Assembly (NCBI RefSeq): GCF_025506355.1 | Contig: NZ_JANZYP010000027.1 | Span: forward strand, 1 to 64,000 | Origin: Sphaerisporangium corydalis | Lineage (GTDB): Bacteria > Actinomycetota > Actinomycetes > Streptosporangiales > Streptosporangiaceae | DNA: 64,000 nucleotides | Direction: 5' to 3' | Part shown: one piece after another, positions 15,377-24,436 of the stretch | How the letters are laid out: each line of letters opens with the position of its first letter | Position numbering within the stretch: the stretch's first letter is position 1 | Notes under the pieces: model-generated | What the model was told of the DNA's origin: nothing | Seen by the model: only the letters and a program-made list of their open reading frames with translations | Database searches by the model: none | Position numbers and translations under genes: made by a program

Positions 15377-18301
15377 TCAGGGGGTGAGGGTGGTTTCGGC
15401 CAGTTCGCTGAGGGCGGTGCGGTTGGGGAGGCCGGATTTGGTGAGGAGGGAGGCGACGTGTTTCTCGACGGTGCGGGGCGACAGGTGCAGGCGCATGGCG
15501 ATCTCCCGGTTTCCCAGGCGCCGGGCGAGCAGTTGCAGGACCTCGTACTCGCGCGCGGTGACGCCGGCGGCGCGCAGCGGGGAGGGGATGTTGTCGACCC
15601 CGGGGCGGCGCTGGGTGACGCGGACGCCGGCCCGGCGCATCAGCGCGCGGCAGGCGCCGGCGACGGCGGGCACGCCGCCGGAGTGGAAGTACTCCTCGGA
15701 GTGGCGCAGCCATTCGGCCGGGGTGCCCCAGCCGTCGGTGATCGCGGCCTCGGCGACCAGGCGCAGCCCGATGTTGCGGCCGGTGGCGAACAGCTTGCCG
15801 TGCTGGACCGCCTCCTCGACGGCGTTGGCGGCGTCGGGGCCGCGTCCCGCCCGGCCGTGCAGCACGGCGCCGGCGAACAGGGCGAACTGCCGGTCCCAGC
15901 GCAGGCGGGTGGCCGGCGCCGCGACGACCGTCTGGTATTCGGCCCAGTCCAGCTCCCCGGCCAGTGACCGCAGCAGCAGATCCAGGCCGTAGCGGCCGGT
16001 GAGCGGGTAGACCGTCGGGTTCTCGTCCTCGGCGGCCAGCGCGCGGGCCTGCTCGGCCATGGCCAGGGCCCGGTCCTCCTCCAGCAGCGCGCACCACGCG
16101 CGGGCCAGGCCGTGCGCGCGCGGGGTGAGCTGGGCGTGCTCGGGCACCTGGCGGCGGAGTTCGGTGAAGGCGGTCTCCATCTCCTGCCGCCGGCCCTGGT
16201 GGGCGGCGAGGATGGCCCGTTGCAGCAGCGCGTACCGGGCGGCCTCCAGCAGCCGCAGCCGGGAGGCCGACTCCAGGACCTGGTCGAGGAGCTCCCCGGC
16301 GGCGGCGAAGTCGGCGCGCAGGATCGCCTGGAAGGACAGGCAGGTCTCGGCCTGGAAGCGGGCCGTGATGGCGCCGACGCGGGACGCCTCCCGCCGGACG
16401 TGTTCGAGCCGGCCGATGGCGCCGTCGCGCAGCGCCTCGTCGTTGCCGAGGCGGATCAGGGTGTGGATCTCCTCGATCGGCAGGTCGTACCGCACGGCGA
16501 GACCGCGCGCGTGTTCCAGGCACGCGGTCGCCTCCTGCGGGTCGCGCGGGCGCTTCAGCGCTCCCAGTAACTGCCACGCCTGGCAGGCGACCATGGGCAG
16601 CCGCGCCTTCTCGGCGACCTCGGCCGCGCGCCGCGCGAGCTGTTCTGCCAGCCGCACCTGGTCCGGGCCCGGCAGGTCGAGGACGAGGTGCGCGGCGACG
16701 ACGTCGATCGGCGCGGTGTCCCGGTCGGCGGCGTCCGGGCCGAGGAGCCGGCGGGCGATCTCCACCTGGGCCAGGCCGTCGGCGGACCGGCCCCCCACCG
16801 CGGCGGCCCAGGCCAGGCGGGTGTGCAGCTCGGCGCGGGAGCTGCGGCTGAGCAGGCCGGCGAACTCGTCGAGCTGGCCGGCCGCGGTGACGGCCCGCTC
16901 CACCTGCCCGGCCTCGGCGAGCGCGAGGAGCAGCGCGGAGAGCGCGTCGGCCCGGGCCTGCACGTCGGTGCCGTGCCCGAGCAGGTCCATGGCCTTCTCC
17001 AGCAGGCTGACCGCCGTGTTCGCCGCGCCCTGGGCCAGCGCCCTGCGGCCGGCCTCCGCGAACAGCCGGCCGGCGGCGGCGGGTTCGCCCGCCTGCAGCC
17101 GCAGGGTGGCCGAGGTCTGGCACCACTCGTCGGGCAGGTCGGGGAACACGGTCAGCACCGCGTCGGCGGCGCGCCGGGCGAGCACCTCGCGTTCGTCGGG
17201 GGTCAGCAGGCTGAGCAGCGCCTCGACGACGAGCGGGTGCTGGAAGGCGTACCAGTCGGGGGTCTCCTCGTCGGGGGCGACGAACTCGGCGGTCAGCTCG
17301 GTGTGCAGCTGCCGCAGCAGCTCGCGGTACCCGAGGCCGGTGGCCGCCTGCAGGACCGACACCGGGAAGCGCGGGCCGAGGACGGCGGCCACCGTGAGCA
17401 GGTCACGTCCCTGCGGGCCGAGCTTGTCGAGCCGTGCCGCCATGGTGCGGGTGAGCGAGCCGGTCACCTTGGTGTGCGGCCTGCCGGTGACCCGCCAGCG
17501 CCCGCCGTCGCGTTCCCGTGCCACGAGCCCGCCGCGCAGCATTTCGCCGAGCATCTCCTCGACCATCAGCGGGATGCCGCCGCTGTCGGCCCATAACTGC
17601 TCGGCCAGCTCGTCGGGGACCTGCGGTGGGTCGCAGTCCAGGTAGCCCGCGGTCAGGCGGCGGACCTCGTCGCGGTCGAGCCTGCGCAGTTCGAGCAGCC
17701 CGGCGGAGCCGCGCTGGGCGGCCGAGCGGGCCAGTTCGAGGGCGGGGCACGGCTCGGTGGAGGCCGCGCCGAGCAGCACCGCGGGCTGCCCGGCGAGGTT
17801 CTCGACGAGGTAGTCGACCACGGCCAGGCTCTCGGCGTCGGAGTTCTGCAGGTCGTCAAGGATCATCAGGCAGCCGCGTTCCCGCCCGGCGAGCGCGGTC
17901 AGCCGCAGCACCGCCTCGGCGAGGATGACCAGGGAGCCGCCGTCGTGCGCGGGCGCCGGGGTGCCCCAGTCGGGCACCAGCCTGGCGAGGACCGGGCGGT
18001 AGGGGCCCAGTTGCGCGACGTCGATGGGGGTGCCGGACCGTTGCAGGGACATCAGCGCCTCGGTCAGCAACCGGAACGGCGCCATCGGCCCGATCGGGCT
18101 GGCCCTGCCGCGGAGCATGCGCATGTCGGCCGCGAGCCCGAGGTCGGCCGCCGCGGTGGACAGGCGTGACTTACCGATCCCGCCCTCGCCGATCACGAAC
18201 AGCGCGCCGCCCCGCCCGGACCGTGCGCCGGCCAGCGCGTGGTCGATCATGCGGAGCTCTTCGTCCCGGCACACCACGGCCGATACGGGGAACAGGGTCA
18301 T
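15377..18301 (-). CDS. LAL-type LuxR transcriptional regulator (large ATP-binding)
   Basis: The 974-residue protein starts at ATG 18299-18301. It has an AAA/NACHT-like ATPase at the N-terminus (Walker A GEGGIGKS, Lys44; Walker B MILDDLQN), a long helical TPR-like middle and a C-terminal LuxR HTH (about 905-970, with VTAREYEVLQLLARRLGNRE and SPRTVEKHVASLL). LAL regulators are typical pathway-specific activators. Its place beside the lanthipeptide precursor and LanM suggests that locus as target, but carbohydrate regulation is equally known for the family. Confidence 0.92.
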   Translation of the reverse strand: MTLFPVSAVVCRDEELRMIDHALAGARSGRGGALFVIGEGGIGKSRLSTAAADLGLAADMRMLRGRASPIGPMAPFRLLTEALMSLQRSGTPIDVAQLGPYRPVLARLVPDWGTPAPAHDGGSLVILAEAVLRLTALAGRERGCLMILDDLQNSDAESLAVVDYLVENLAGQPAVLLGAASTEPCPALELARSAAQRGSAGLLELRRLDRDEVRRLTAGYLDCDPPQVPDELAEQLWADSGGIPLMVEEMLGEMLRGGLVARERDGGRWRVTGRPHTKVTGSLTRTMAARLDKLGPQGRDLLTVAAVLGPRFPVSVLQAATGLGYRELLRQLHTELTAEFVAPDEETPDWYAFQHPLVVEALLSLLTPDEREVLARRAADAVLTVFPDLPDEWCQTSATLRLQAGEPAAAGRLFAEAGRRALAQGAANTAVSLLEKAMDLLGHGTDVQARADALSALLLALAEAGQVERAVTAAGQLDEFAGLLSRSSRAELHTRLAWAAAVGGRSADGLAQVEIARRLLGPDAADRDTAPIDVVAAHLVLDLPGPDQVRLAEQLARRAAEVAEKARLPMVACQAWQLLGALKRPRDPQEATACLEHARGLAVRYDLPIEEIHTLIRLGNDEALRDGAIGRLEHVRREASRVGAITARFQAETCLSFQAILRADFAAAGELLDQVLESASRLRLLEAARYALLQRAILAAHQGRRQEMETAFTELRRQVPEHAQLTPRAHGLARAWCALLEEDRALAMAEQARALAAEDENPTVYPLTGRYGLDLLLRSLAGELDWAEYQTVVAAPATRLRWDRQFALFAGAVLHGRAGRGPDAANAVEEAVQHGKLFATGRNIGLRLVAEAAITDGWGTPAEWLRHSEEYFHSGGVPAVAGACRALMRRAGVRVTQRRPGVDNIPSPLRAAGVTAREYEVLQLLARRLGNREIAMRLHLSPRTVEKHVASLLTKSGLPNRTALSELAETTLTP

Positions 18302-18318
18302 TTGACGTTAATAGCCAA

Positions 18319-18345
18319 ATTATATGGATTTACGCGGTCTGTCAG
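18319..18345 (-). promoter_or_regulatory. Candidate promoter of the LAL gene
   Basis: On the minus strand a perfect TATAAT (18319-18324) lies 17 bases upstream of the ATG. CTGACA (18340-18345) sits 15 bases further up, a short but tolerated spacer. The patch is strikingly AT-rich for this DNA. Confidence 0.5.
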
Positions 18346-18354
18346 GAATCAAAA

Positions 18355-18408
18355 CGGCACCCGGCGGTGACCCGTGCCCAAGGGGGTTCACGGAGAAACC
18401 GGGTGCCG
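18355..18408. terminator. Inverted repeat downstream of the lanthipeptide precursor gene
   Basis: A perfect 10-bp inverted repeat, CGGCACCCGG (18355-18364) with CCGGGTGCCG (18399-18408), lies between the precursor gene stop (18479) and the LAL promoter. It is placed to end transcription of the LanM-precursor unit. The 34-base loop is long, so an alternative is a regulator binding site. Confidence 0.45.
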
Positions 18409-18478
18409 CGCCGCGACGCTCATTCCGGCGGACCGAGGGCCGGCCAAAGTGCCAGCCCGTGCCGCTTCGCCGCTGGTG

Positions 18479-18733
18479 TCACACGATCCTGCTGATGGAC
18501 GTCTCGCCGCCGCAGCAGGTGGTGTCCGCCGGGCCGGCCAGGCTGTTGATCGCGCTGCCGAGCCCCGTCGTGGTTCCGCCCGTCGTGGCGATGACGCCGG
18601 CGAGCACGGCCACCCGAAGGCCGAACTGCACGCCCTGCCGGCTCGTCTTTCCGCTCGCCGAGGAGGCGGGACGCCGGGTCTCGTCGCGGTCGTCGGTGCG
18701 GTTGGTAAGCGTCCTTGCCAGTTCGAAGCCCAT
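18479..18733 (-). CDS. Candidate class II lanthipeptide precursor (LanA)
   Basis: The 84-residue peptide starts at ATG 18731-18733 with AAGGG upstream. The leader is charged, with NRTDDRDETRR at residues 11-21. A hydrophobic stretch VAVLAGVIATTGG (41-53) ends in a double glycine at 52-53, a plausible LanT-type cleavage site, leaving a 31-residue core rich in Ser/Thr. Only two cysteines exist, adjacent at 73-74 (DTTCCGGETSISRIV at the C-terminus), so at most two (methyl)lanthionine rings form. It sits 100 bases downstream of lanM on the same strand, and no other precursor-like frame was found. Not recognised as a known lantibiotic. A longer in-frame extension to 18973 overlaps lanM and is unlikely. 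Confidence 0.7.
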   Translation of the reverse strand: MGFELARTLTNRTDDRDETRRPASSASGKTSRQGVQFGLRVAVLAGVIATTGGTTTGLGSAINSLAGPADTTCCGGETSISRIV

Positions 18734-18833
18734 TTTCTTCGCCCTTCTGTCGTATTCGCCGTTACGCAGGTCGGTGGTGGTCTCCTGGCCGGTGCCGGTC
18801 CTCAGGGTGAGGGCGCCGCACCGGCCGGGCCGG

Positions 18834-21833
18834 TCAAGGTGTGGGTTCAAGAAGCAGGACCGAAGGGACCTTCTTCGGGAACCCGAGTCGAAGCAGCCCG
18901 TATCCGATGCCCGCGAGCCCGTGCAGCAATCCGGGTGTGGCGATCCCGCCGGGCGTGGCGCACGTCGGTCCATGCCGGTGCACCGCGTCGAGGACCAGGT
19001 CCGCGCGGCGGTGCAGGGTCGGCGCGGCGCCCTGGCCCGGCTCGATGGCCGCGAGGACGAGGAGCGCGTCGGCGATGCCGAGCTCGCCGTGGCACAGGCT
19101 CAGATCGCCGAGCATCGGGCGCTCGGCCAGCGAGAGCAGCGCCGCGCCGGTGTCGCCCGCGGTGTCGTTCGCCAGGCAGGCGCGCGCCATGAGCAGGCCC
19201 GCGGTCCCGCGGCACCAGCCGTGTCCCTGGGGCCCGCCCGGGACGATCTGCTCGCCCGCCCGCCGCAGCGCGCGCCGGCCCGCGAGGGAGTGGCGCGAGT
19301 CGGGCGCGTGCATGGCGAACCGGGTGAGCGCCCAGCCGATCCCGGCGGCCCCGGCGGCGAAGCCCGCCGGGATCTCCTCCTCGTCGGGGACGGAGTGCCC
19401 GGTGGTCCGCTCGACCAGGTCGGCGAGCCGGTCGGCGCACGTGACGGCCAGCCTCGCGGCCGTCCCGGAACCGATCTCACGGTGCACCGCGCCCATCGCG
19501 GCCAGGCACCCGGCGGTGCCGTCCGCCCATCCGGGCGGCTCGGGCGGCCCGTCCAGGCCGGTCGTGCGGTTCGCCAGCTCCACGCTCGTCTCGGCCCAGT
19601 CACGCAGTTCGCCGTCGTCGAGCAGGGTGGCCAGCCGGGCCAGGGCGTAGCTCATGCCGCCGAGCCCGGCGCTGCTGCCGCAGGCGACCGCGCTGAGCAG
19701 GTCGGGCCGGTCGGCGAGCGTGGCGAGCAACTGGGGGATCGGGGTCACGGCGCGGCGCGCCGCCTGGCCGTAGCGCGCGATGCCGGTCAGCCGGGTGAGC
19801 TGGGCCAGGAACAGTGCCACGCCGAGGTAGCCGTCCGCCAGGCTGGCGCCCATCGGGAGCACCATCCAGCGCTGGTCGTCGACCAGTTGCAGCCCGAGCC
19901 AGTTGATCCGGCCCCGGTCGTCCTCGCCCCGCATGACCTTGCTGCGCGCGAGGATCTCGTCGGCCAGCCCGGCGGCGGCGGCGAGCAGCCGGCCGGGCTC
20001 GGCGCCGGCGGGGGTGCGCGCCACGGCCGGGCGGGTGCTGTGGTGACCGCCGGCCGGCCGGCGGGCGGCCAGGCTCGCGCGGATCACCCATTCCTGCTCG
20101 CCCCGGTCGATCTCGCCCATCGCCGCGATCTTCTCCAGGGCGCACTCCAGGCCCGAGCGCTCCAGCGCGTCCGGCAGGTGCGCGCCCCCGCAGGTCCACA
20201 GGTCCCTGGACGCCGGCCGGCCGGTGATCAGCGGGATGTCGCCGGCCCACATCTCGGCGCGCTCGTAGGGGGCCAGCCGCCGCCACAGGGGGTGGCCGGC
20301 CGAGGCCTCGTCCAGCACGTCCAGGGCCGCGTCCCGGTCGAGCGCGTCCCGCTGCAGGTCAGGGTGGGTGGACTCGGCCAGCAGGTTCGCGTACCCGCAG
20401 CTCGGCCGGACCACGACGCGGGTCTCCACCTCGGAGAAGGACTCCACCAGGCGGGCGAACTCGGCCCGGCGCCGCACGACCGCGTCGTACCCGAGCCGGA
20501 AACCCTCCAGCACGTCGGCCTGGTGGTCGGCCGGTTCGAGTACCCGCCCGTCGAAGCGGGGGCGGTTGGCGGCGCCGGCGTAGGGGACCGGCCGCCGGAC
20601 CAGGCGCGCCGCGGCACTGGCCGGCGGCTCCCAGTCCAGGGCGCCTTCCGGGCAGGTCGCGCCCGGGTCGCCGCCCAGGCCCGACTGGTCGAGCAGGCCG
20701 TTCTCGCCGACGGTGACGTACGGCAGCAGCCCGGTGCGCTGCACCGACGTGGCCAGCGCGTGGGCGGCGGGGTCGGCGATCGTGATGGTGTCCGGCAGGG
20801 GCAGGTCGGGGTGGAAGACGGTCTCCACGTCGATCAGGACCGGCTGGTCGGCGCACGCGATGACGTTCTCGCAGTGCATGTCGGTCGCGTGCACCGCGTG
20901 CAGGGCGGCGAGCAGCACGCCCGCGCGCCGGTAGAACCGCCGCGCGTCCTCGGGCCGGTCAAGTGGCCCGGCCTGGACGAACTCCATCCACCCGTACCCC
21001 TGCCGGGTGACCACCCGGGCGGTGCGCAGGTCGCAGCCGGGGAGCCGCCGGTTGAGCCAGGCGACGACCTCGTTGAAGCGCGCGTGCGCGGCGAGGGGGC
21101 GCGGCTTGTAGACGATGGTGCGCCCGTCGGCGAAGCGGACCAGGCCGACCGAGCGGCCCCGCTCGTGCGGGTCGCCGAGACCGGGCTCGATCGCCATGAC
21201 CGGTCCGGGGTCGGCGCCGCCGAGCAGGGACGCCACCAGCTCGGCGCGGTCGGCGCCGAGGCGGGCCAGCAGCTCGGCGCCCGCGTCGGCGGCCGACATG
21301 GCGGCCATGCCCAGTTGCCTGGCCAGCACCGGGTACCGCGTGAAGAGCGCGGCGAGCCCGCCGGGCGTGCACTGGCGGCGCAGGAAGTCGGCGAAGCGCT
21401 CCCGGTCGTCGGCGCCGGCCAGCAGGCCGCCGGCGCGCGCCGTGCCCAGCTCGGCCATCAGGGTGTACAGGGCGATGCGCGCCAGCCGCCCGGCCAGGAC
21501 GCCGGTGAACGTCTCGGCGACGGCGCGGGCGCTGTCGGCGTCGGCGGACAGATGTCGCCGTGCGGCCTCGGCCAGCCGGTCGCGCACCAGGGCCAGCAGG
21601 GGGCGGAAGGGGACCGCGAACGCCTCGTGCCAGGCGTCGGTGCCGGTCGGCCCGGCGGGCGGCATGGTCATGGTGACGGCCCGCTCCACGAAGTCGCACC
21701 AGGCCGGGCGGGCGGCGGTGTCGCCGTGCGCGGCGGTCTCCGGTCGCTCCTCCCGCGCCAGGGCCCGGGTCCACCAGTCGGTGCCCGGCAGCCCGGCGGC
21801 GGTGCTCTCGCCTCGTGCGGCTGGTTGCGTCAT
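18834..21833 (-). CDS. lanM: Class II lanthipeptide synthetase LanM
   Basis: The 999-residue bifunctional enzyme has an N-terminal DUF4135 dehydratase with kinase-like residues Lys243 (VYKPRPL), Asp318/His320/Asn323 (DMHCEN) and Asp335 (IDVETVF). These phosphorylate and eliminate Ser/Thr. The C-terminal LanC cyclase has the zinc ligands Cys874 (GWCRG), Cys914 and His915 (LCHGELG). All key residues are present, so dehydration and thioether formation are expected to work. The ATG at 21831-21833 has only a weak AGG before it. The precursor gene lies downstream; no dedicated LanT/C39 peptidase-transporter is encoded nearby. Confidence 0.95.
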   Translation of the reverse strand: MTQPAARGESTAAGLPGTDWWTRALAREERPETAAHGDTAARPAWCDFVERAVTMTMPPAGPTGTDAWHEAFAVPFRPLLALVRDRLAEAARRHLSADADSARAVAETFTGVLAGRLARIALYTLMAELGTARAGGLLAGADDRERFADFLRRQCTPGGLAALFTRYPVLARQLGMAAMSAADAGAELLARLGADRAELVASLLGGADPGPVMAIEPGLGDPHERGRSVGLVRFADGRTIVYKPRPLAAHARFNEVVAWLNRRLPGCDLRTARVVTRQGYGWMEFVQAGPLDRPEDARRFYRRAGVLLAALHAVHATDMHCENVIACADQPVLIDVETVFHPDLPLPDTITIADPAAHALATSVQRTGLLPYVTVGENGLLDQSGLGGDPGATCPEGALDWEPPASAAARLVRRPVPYAGAANRPRFDGRVLEPADHQADVLEGFRLGYDAVVRRRAEFARLVESFSEVETRVVVRPSCGYANLLAESTHPDLQRDALDRDAALDVLDEASAGHPLWRRLAPYERAEMWAGDIPLITGRPASRDLWTCGGAHLPDALERSGLECALEKIAAMGEIDRGEQEWVIRASLAARRPAGGHHSTRPAVARTPAGAEPGRLLAAAAGLADEILARSKVMRGEDDRGRINWLGLQLVDDQRWMVLPMGASLADGYLGVALFLAQLTRLTGIARYGQAARRAVTPIPQLLATLADRPDLLSAVACGSSAGLGGMSYALARLATLLDDGELRDWAETSVELANRTTGLDGPPEPPGWADGTAGCLAAMGAVHREIGSGTAARLAVTCADRLADLVERTTGHSVPDEEEIPAGFAAGAAGIGWALTRFAMHAPDSRHSLAGRRALRRAGEQIVPGGPQGHGWCRGTAGLLMARACLANDTAGDTGAALLSLAERPMLGDLSLCHGELGIADALLVLAAIEPGQGAAPTLHRRADLVLDAVHRHGPTCATPGGIATPGLLHGLAGIGYGLLRLGFPKKVPSVLLLEPTP

Positions 21834-22107
21834 ACCTGGAACGCTGTCACAGCGCCGTCTCCCGGAGATGGGTAGAAGGCACCCATGTTTGTGTCCCGGC
21901 TACCCGCTCCGGGGGCGCCGGGTACGTAGGCGGCCGGTGGCCGGGCCGTATATGGGTGCGGCGAGGCGACGCGCGCCGGGCAGGGAGGGTGACGCGGCAG
22001 GCAGGGGGGTGCGCGGCGAATCTGGGGGACGGCACCCCATGCGACCGGGGCCGGTCCTGGCGGATGTTAGGGGTGGAAGAAGCCTCATGTCCCACCGAGG
22101 AGGTCCG
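21834..22107. promoter_or_regulatory. Divergent control region between lanM and the LuxR pair
   Basis: This 274-base region separates the minus-strand lanM unit from the plus-strand regulator pair. A perfect palindrome CGCTGT-C-ACAGCG (21842-21854) lies 9-21 bases upstream of the lanM start, where it would overlap the transcript leader or promoter. AGGAGG (22098-22103) serves the downstream LuxR gene. No clear -35/-10 pair could be assigned. Confidence 0.5.
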
Positions 22108-22722
22108 ATGGGCGACCCGGTCCGGGTCAACGTCGTCGCGTTAGACCCGATGTTGGAAGCGGGCGCCACGAGCGCGTTGCTCGGCTGTCCCGACGTCGCC
22201 GTGGTGCCGCCGCCCGAGGCGGCGGACGTCACCGTGGTTGTCGTCGACCGAATCGAGGACCAGGTGTTCGACCTGGTGCGCGCCCGGCGCGAACTGCCCG
22301 GCCGGCCGGGGGTGGTGCTCGTCGCCGGCGACTTCGACCCCTCACAGGCGTTGCACGCGATCGCGGCGGGCGCACGCGGCCTGGTGCGCCGGTGCGAGGC
22401 CGACGCGGGCCACCTGGCGCGCGCGGTGCTCGCCGCGGCCTGCGGCGACTGCACCGTCCCACCCGACATGCTCGCCTGCCTGGTGGACGACGAGGCCGGC
22501 GCGGGCTCCCCGCGCGGGTCGTGGCCGGGCGCGGGCCTGGACGAGCGGGAACTGGCCGTGCTGACGCTGATCGCCGACGGCCGCGAGACCGAGGAGATCG
22601 CGCGGGAACTGTCCTACTCCTCCCGCACCGTCGTCGGCGTGGTGCACGACATCACCCACCGCTTCCGGCTGCGCAACCGCGCGCACGCGGTGGCGTACGC
22701 GCTCCGGACGGGGCTGCTGTGA
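22108..22722 (+). CDS. LuxR-type regulator with degenerate receiver-like domain (first of pair)
   Basis: The 204-residue protein starts at ATG 22108 with GAGGAGG upstream. The N-terminal half resembles a response-regulator receiver: VNVVALDPMLEAGATSALL, Asp47 at the end of VTVVVVD and the GARGLVRR segment. The usual Lys after strand 5 is not visible (VVLVAGDF), so it is atypical. The C-terminal LuxR HTH is LDERELAVLTLIADGRETEE to RLRNRAHAVAYALRTGLL. Its stop overlaps the next start (GTGA). Probably controls the lanthipeptide or NRPS genes. Confidence 0.82.
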   Translation: MGDPVRVNVVALDPMLEAGATSALLGCPDVAVVPPPEAADVTVVVVDRIEDQVFDLVRARRELPGRPGVVLVAGDFDPSQALHAIAAGARGLVRRCEADAGHLARAVLAAACGDCTVPPDMLACLVDDEAGAGSPRGSWPGAGLDERELAVLTLIADGRETEEIARELSYSSRTVVGVVHDITHRFRLRNRAHAVAYALRTGLL

Positions 22723-22847
22723 CCGCCGGCCCGGAGCGTCCGGACGGGGCCGTCGTGACCGGCCCGGAGCCTGCGGACGTGGTCGTCGTGACCGGCCGGG
22801 AGCCTGCGGACGGGGCTGTCGTGACCGGCGGGCCGGAGCGTCCCCGC
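22719..22847 (+). repeat. Four 33-36 bp repeats at the start of the second LuxR gene
   Basis: Units starting GTGACCG at 22719, 22755, 22788 and 22821 share the body GGAGC(C/G)TGCGGACG or a close variant. Copy-number change would alter the protein N-terminus in frame and supply alternative GTG starts. Confidence 0.7.
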
Positions 22848-23426
22848 GTGCACGTCAGCGCGTGCGGCGCGGTGCGGAGCAGGGTGCTGACGCTGCTCGG
22901 GCCCTGCGGGTTCCCCCGGGCGGAGAGGCCCGACGGGTCCCCTGACACGGTCGTGATCGGCGCGGCGGCCACGGTGGACGAGGCGCTGGAGGCGTGCTCG
23001 GAGGCCGCCGGGCCCGGGCACGCGCTGCTGCTGTTCGCCGACACCTTCTCTCCTCCCGGCGTGCTGCGGGCCGTGCGGGCCGGGGTGCGCACCATGCTGC
23101 TGTCCGCCGACGCGACCCCGGCACGGCTGGGCGCGGCGGTGCGCTCGGCGCACCGAGGCGACGGCCGCCTGCCGCACGAGGTTCTGGTCCGGCTGCTCGG
23201 CGGCCCTGCCCCGACGCCGCCGCCGCGAACGGCCCCGTCGCTGACGGTCCGGCAGAAGGCGGTGCTCGCCCTGATGGCGGACGGGCTCGGGAACGCGGCC
23301 ATCGCCCAGGTGCTGTGCTGCTCGGAGCACACCGTCAAGAACGTCATCTACGACCTCACGGCCCGGTTGCAGGTGCGCAACCGGGCGCATGCGGTGGCGT
23401 GCGCGGTGCGGAGGGGACTGGTCTAA
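22719..23426 (+). CDS. LuxR-type regulator with degenerate receiver-like domain (second of pair)
   Basis: The protein is up to 235 residues from GTG 22719, which overlaps the previous stop. The first 35-40 residues are a low-complexity repeat of (V)VTGxEPADG units, and each unit begins with an in-frame GTG (22719, 22755, 22788, 22821), so the true start is uncertain. The receiver-like part lacks the phospho-acceptor Asp (DTVVIGAA at that strand). The C-terminal LuxR HTH (LTVRQKAVLALMADGLGNAA; CSEHTVKNVIYDL) is closely similar to the upstream gene, so the two are paralogues. Its TAA stop overlaps the convergent sbnB-like stop by three bases. Confidence 0.75.
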   Translation: MTAGPERPDGAVVTGPEPADVVVVTGREPADGAVVTGGPERPRVHVSACGAVRSRVLTLLGPCGFPRAERPDGSPDTVVIGAAATVDEALEACSEAAGPGHALLLFADTFSPPGVLRAVRAGVRTMLLSADATPARLGAAVRSAHRGDGRLPHEVLVRLLGGPAPTPPPRTAPSLTVRQKAVLALMADGLGNAAIAQVLCCSEHTVKNVIYDLTARLQVRNRAHAVACAVRRGLV

Positions 23427-24436
23427 CCGGTGTGCCCGGCCGGCGCGCGTACGGGCAGGAAGTCCGGCAGGTCGACGCCGAGCCCGTCCCGGCGGGCGGC
23501 GCGCAGCACCATGTCCGCGACCGCGAGGTCCAGCACGCCGAGCCCGAACGGGGAGAACAGCGTCACCCGCCGGGGATCGCGGCCGTGGTCGCCGCCGTCG
23601 AGCAGCAGTTCGCCGATGGTGGCCTGGATGAACCCGCGGTGACCGACGTGCTGCTCGGCCAGGTGCGCGGAGGTCGCGGCGCGCAGGACGTGGTCGCGGT
23701 CGTCCACGATGTTCACCGCGTCCAGCACCCCGCCGATCGTCACGTCCCGCAACGAGACGTGCAGGACGAGCGTCCCGGGGCGGCAGGCGCGAAGGTCGGC
23801 GTGCGGGACCGTGGCCGTGGTCGCGAGGCTGACCAGCGGGTGCGCGGCGAGCGCGTCGTCGGGGTGGCCGGCGACCGACGCCGTCACCCCCAGCTCGGCC
23901 GAGCAGCGCCGCGCGAACGCCTCGGCCCGGCCAGGATCGAGGTCGAACACGGTGACCTGGCGAAGCTCCGGGTGCACCACCGTGAGGAACCGCAGGATCT
24001 CGGCGTTGATGACGCCGCACCCGATCAGCGACACCCCGTCGGCGGGCTCGGCGCCCTGCAGGGTCGCCGACGCGAGGGCCGCGCTCGCGGCGGTGCGCCG
24101 CGCGGAGATCACCGAGCCCTCCATCACGCACAGCGGGTGGCCGGTGTCCGTCGAGTTCAGGATGATCGCCGCCGACGCGCGGTCCATCCCCGCCGCCAGG
24201 TTCCCCGGGAACGACGCGATCCACTTCACTCCGGCGACCGGCTCCCCGCCGCCCAGGTACGCGGGCAGGGCGATGATGCGGTCGCGGGCGCTGTGGGGGA
24301 AGCGCAGGAACACCGACTCGGGTACGGCCGTCTCGCCGCGGGCGTGCTCCAGGTACGCGTGCCGGACCGCGTTGAGCACCTCGAAGTCCTTGCCGTCCAG
24401 TACGTGCCGGACGTCCGCGTTGCCGAGGATCAGCAT
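23423..24436 (-). CDS. sbnB: SbnB-like N-(2-amino-2-carboxyethyl)-glutamate dehydrogenase (diaminopropionate synthesis)
   Basis: The 337-residue protein belongs to the ornithine cyclodeaminase/mu-crystallin fold. It has the substrate region GVKWIASFPGNLAAGMDRAS, the ARRTAASAALA helix and the NAD-binding loop SLIGCGVINAEI. In staphyloferrin B biosynthesis SbnB oxidatively cleaves the SbnA product to L-2,3-diaminopropionate and 2-oxoglutarate. The SbnA homologue is present at 27495-28484, which strongly supports this reading over an ordinary ornithine cyclodeaminase. The start overlaps the MbtH stop by 7 bases. Confidence 0.9.
   Translation of the reverse strand: MLILGNADVRHVLDGKDFEVLNAVRHAYLEHARGETAVPESVFLRFPHSARDRIIALPAYLGGGEPVAGVKWIASFPGNLAAGMDRASAAIILNSTDTGHPLCVMEGSVISARRTAASAALASATLQGAEPADGVSLIGCGVINAEILRFLTVVHPELRQVTVFDLDPGRAEAFARRCSAELGVTASVAGHPDDALAAHPLVSLATTATVPHADLRACRPGTLVLHVSLRDVTIGGVLDAVNIVDDRDHVLRAATSAHLAEQHVGHRGFIQATIGELLLDGGDHGRDPRRVTLFSPFGLGVLDLAVADMVLRAARRDGLGVDLPDFLPVRAPAGHTG

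Noticed and set aside
18734-18973. N-terminal extension of the lanthipeptide precursor frame to 18973
   Set aside because: The extension overlaps the 3' end of lanM and is Arg/Cys-rich run-on sequence. The ATG at 18731-18733 has a ribosome-binding site and starts a leader-like peptide.
23423-24436. Ordinary ornithine cyclodeaminase making proline
   Set aside because: Presence of the SbnA partner and MbtH/NRPS context favour the SbnB-type dehydrogenase; no arginine/ornithine catabolic genes are nearby.
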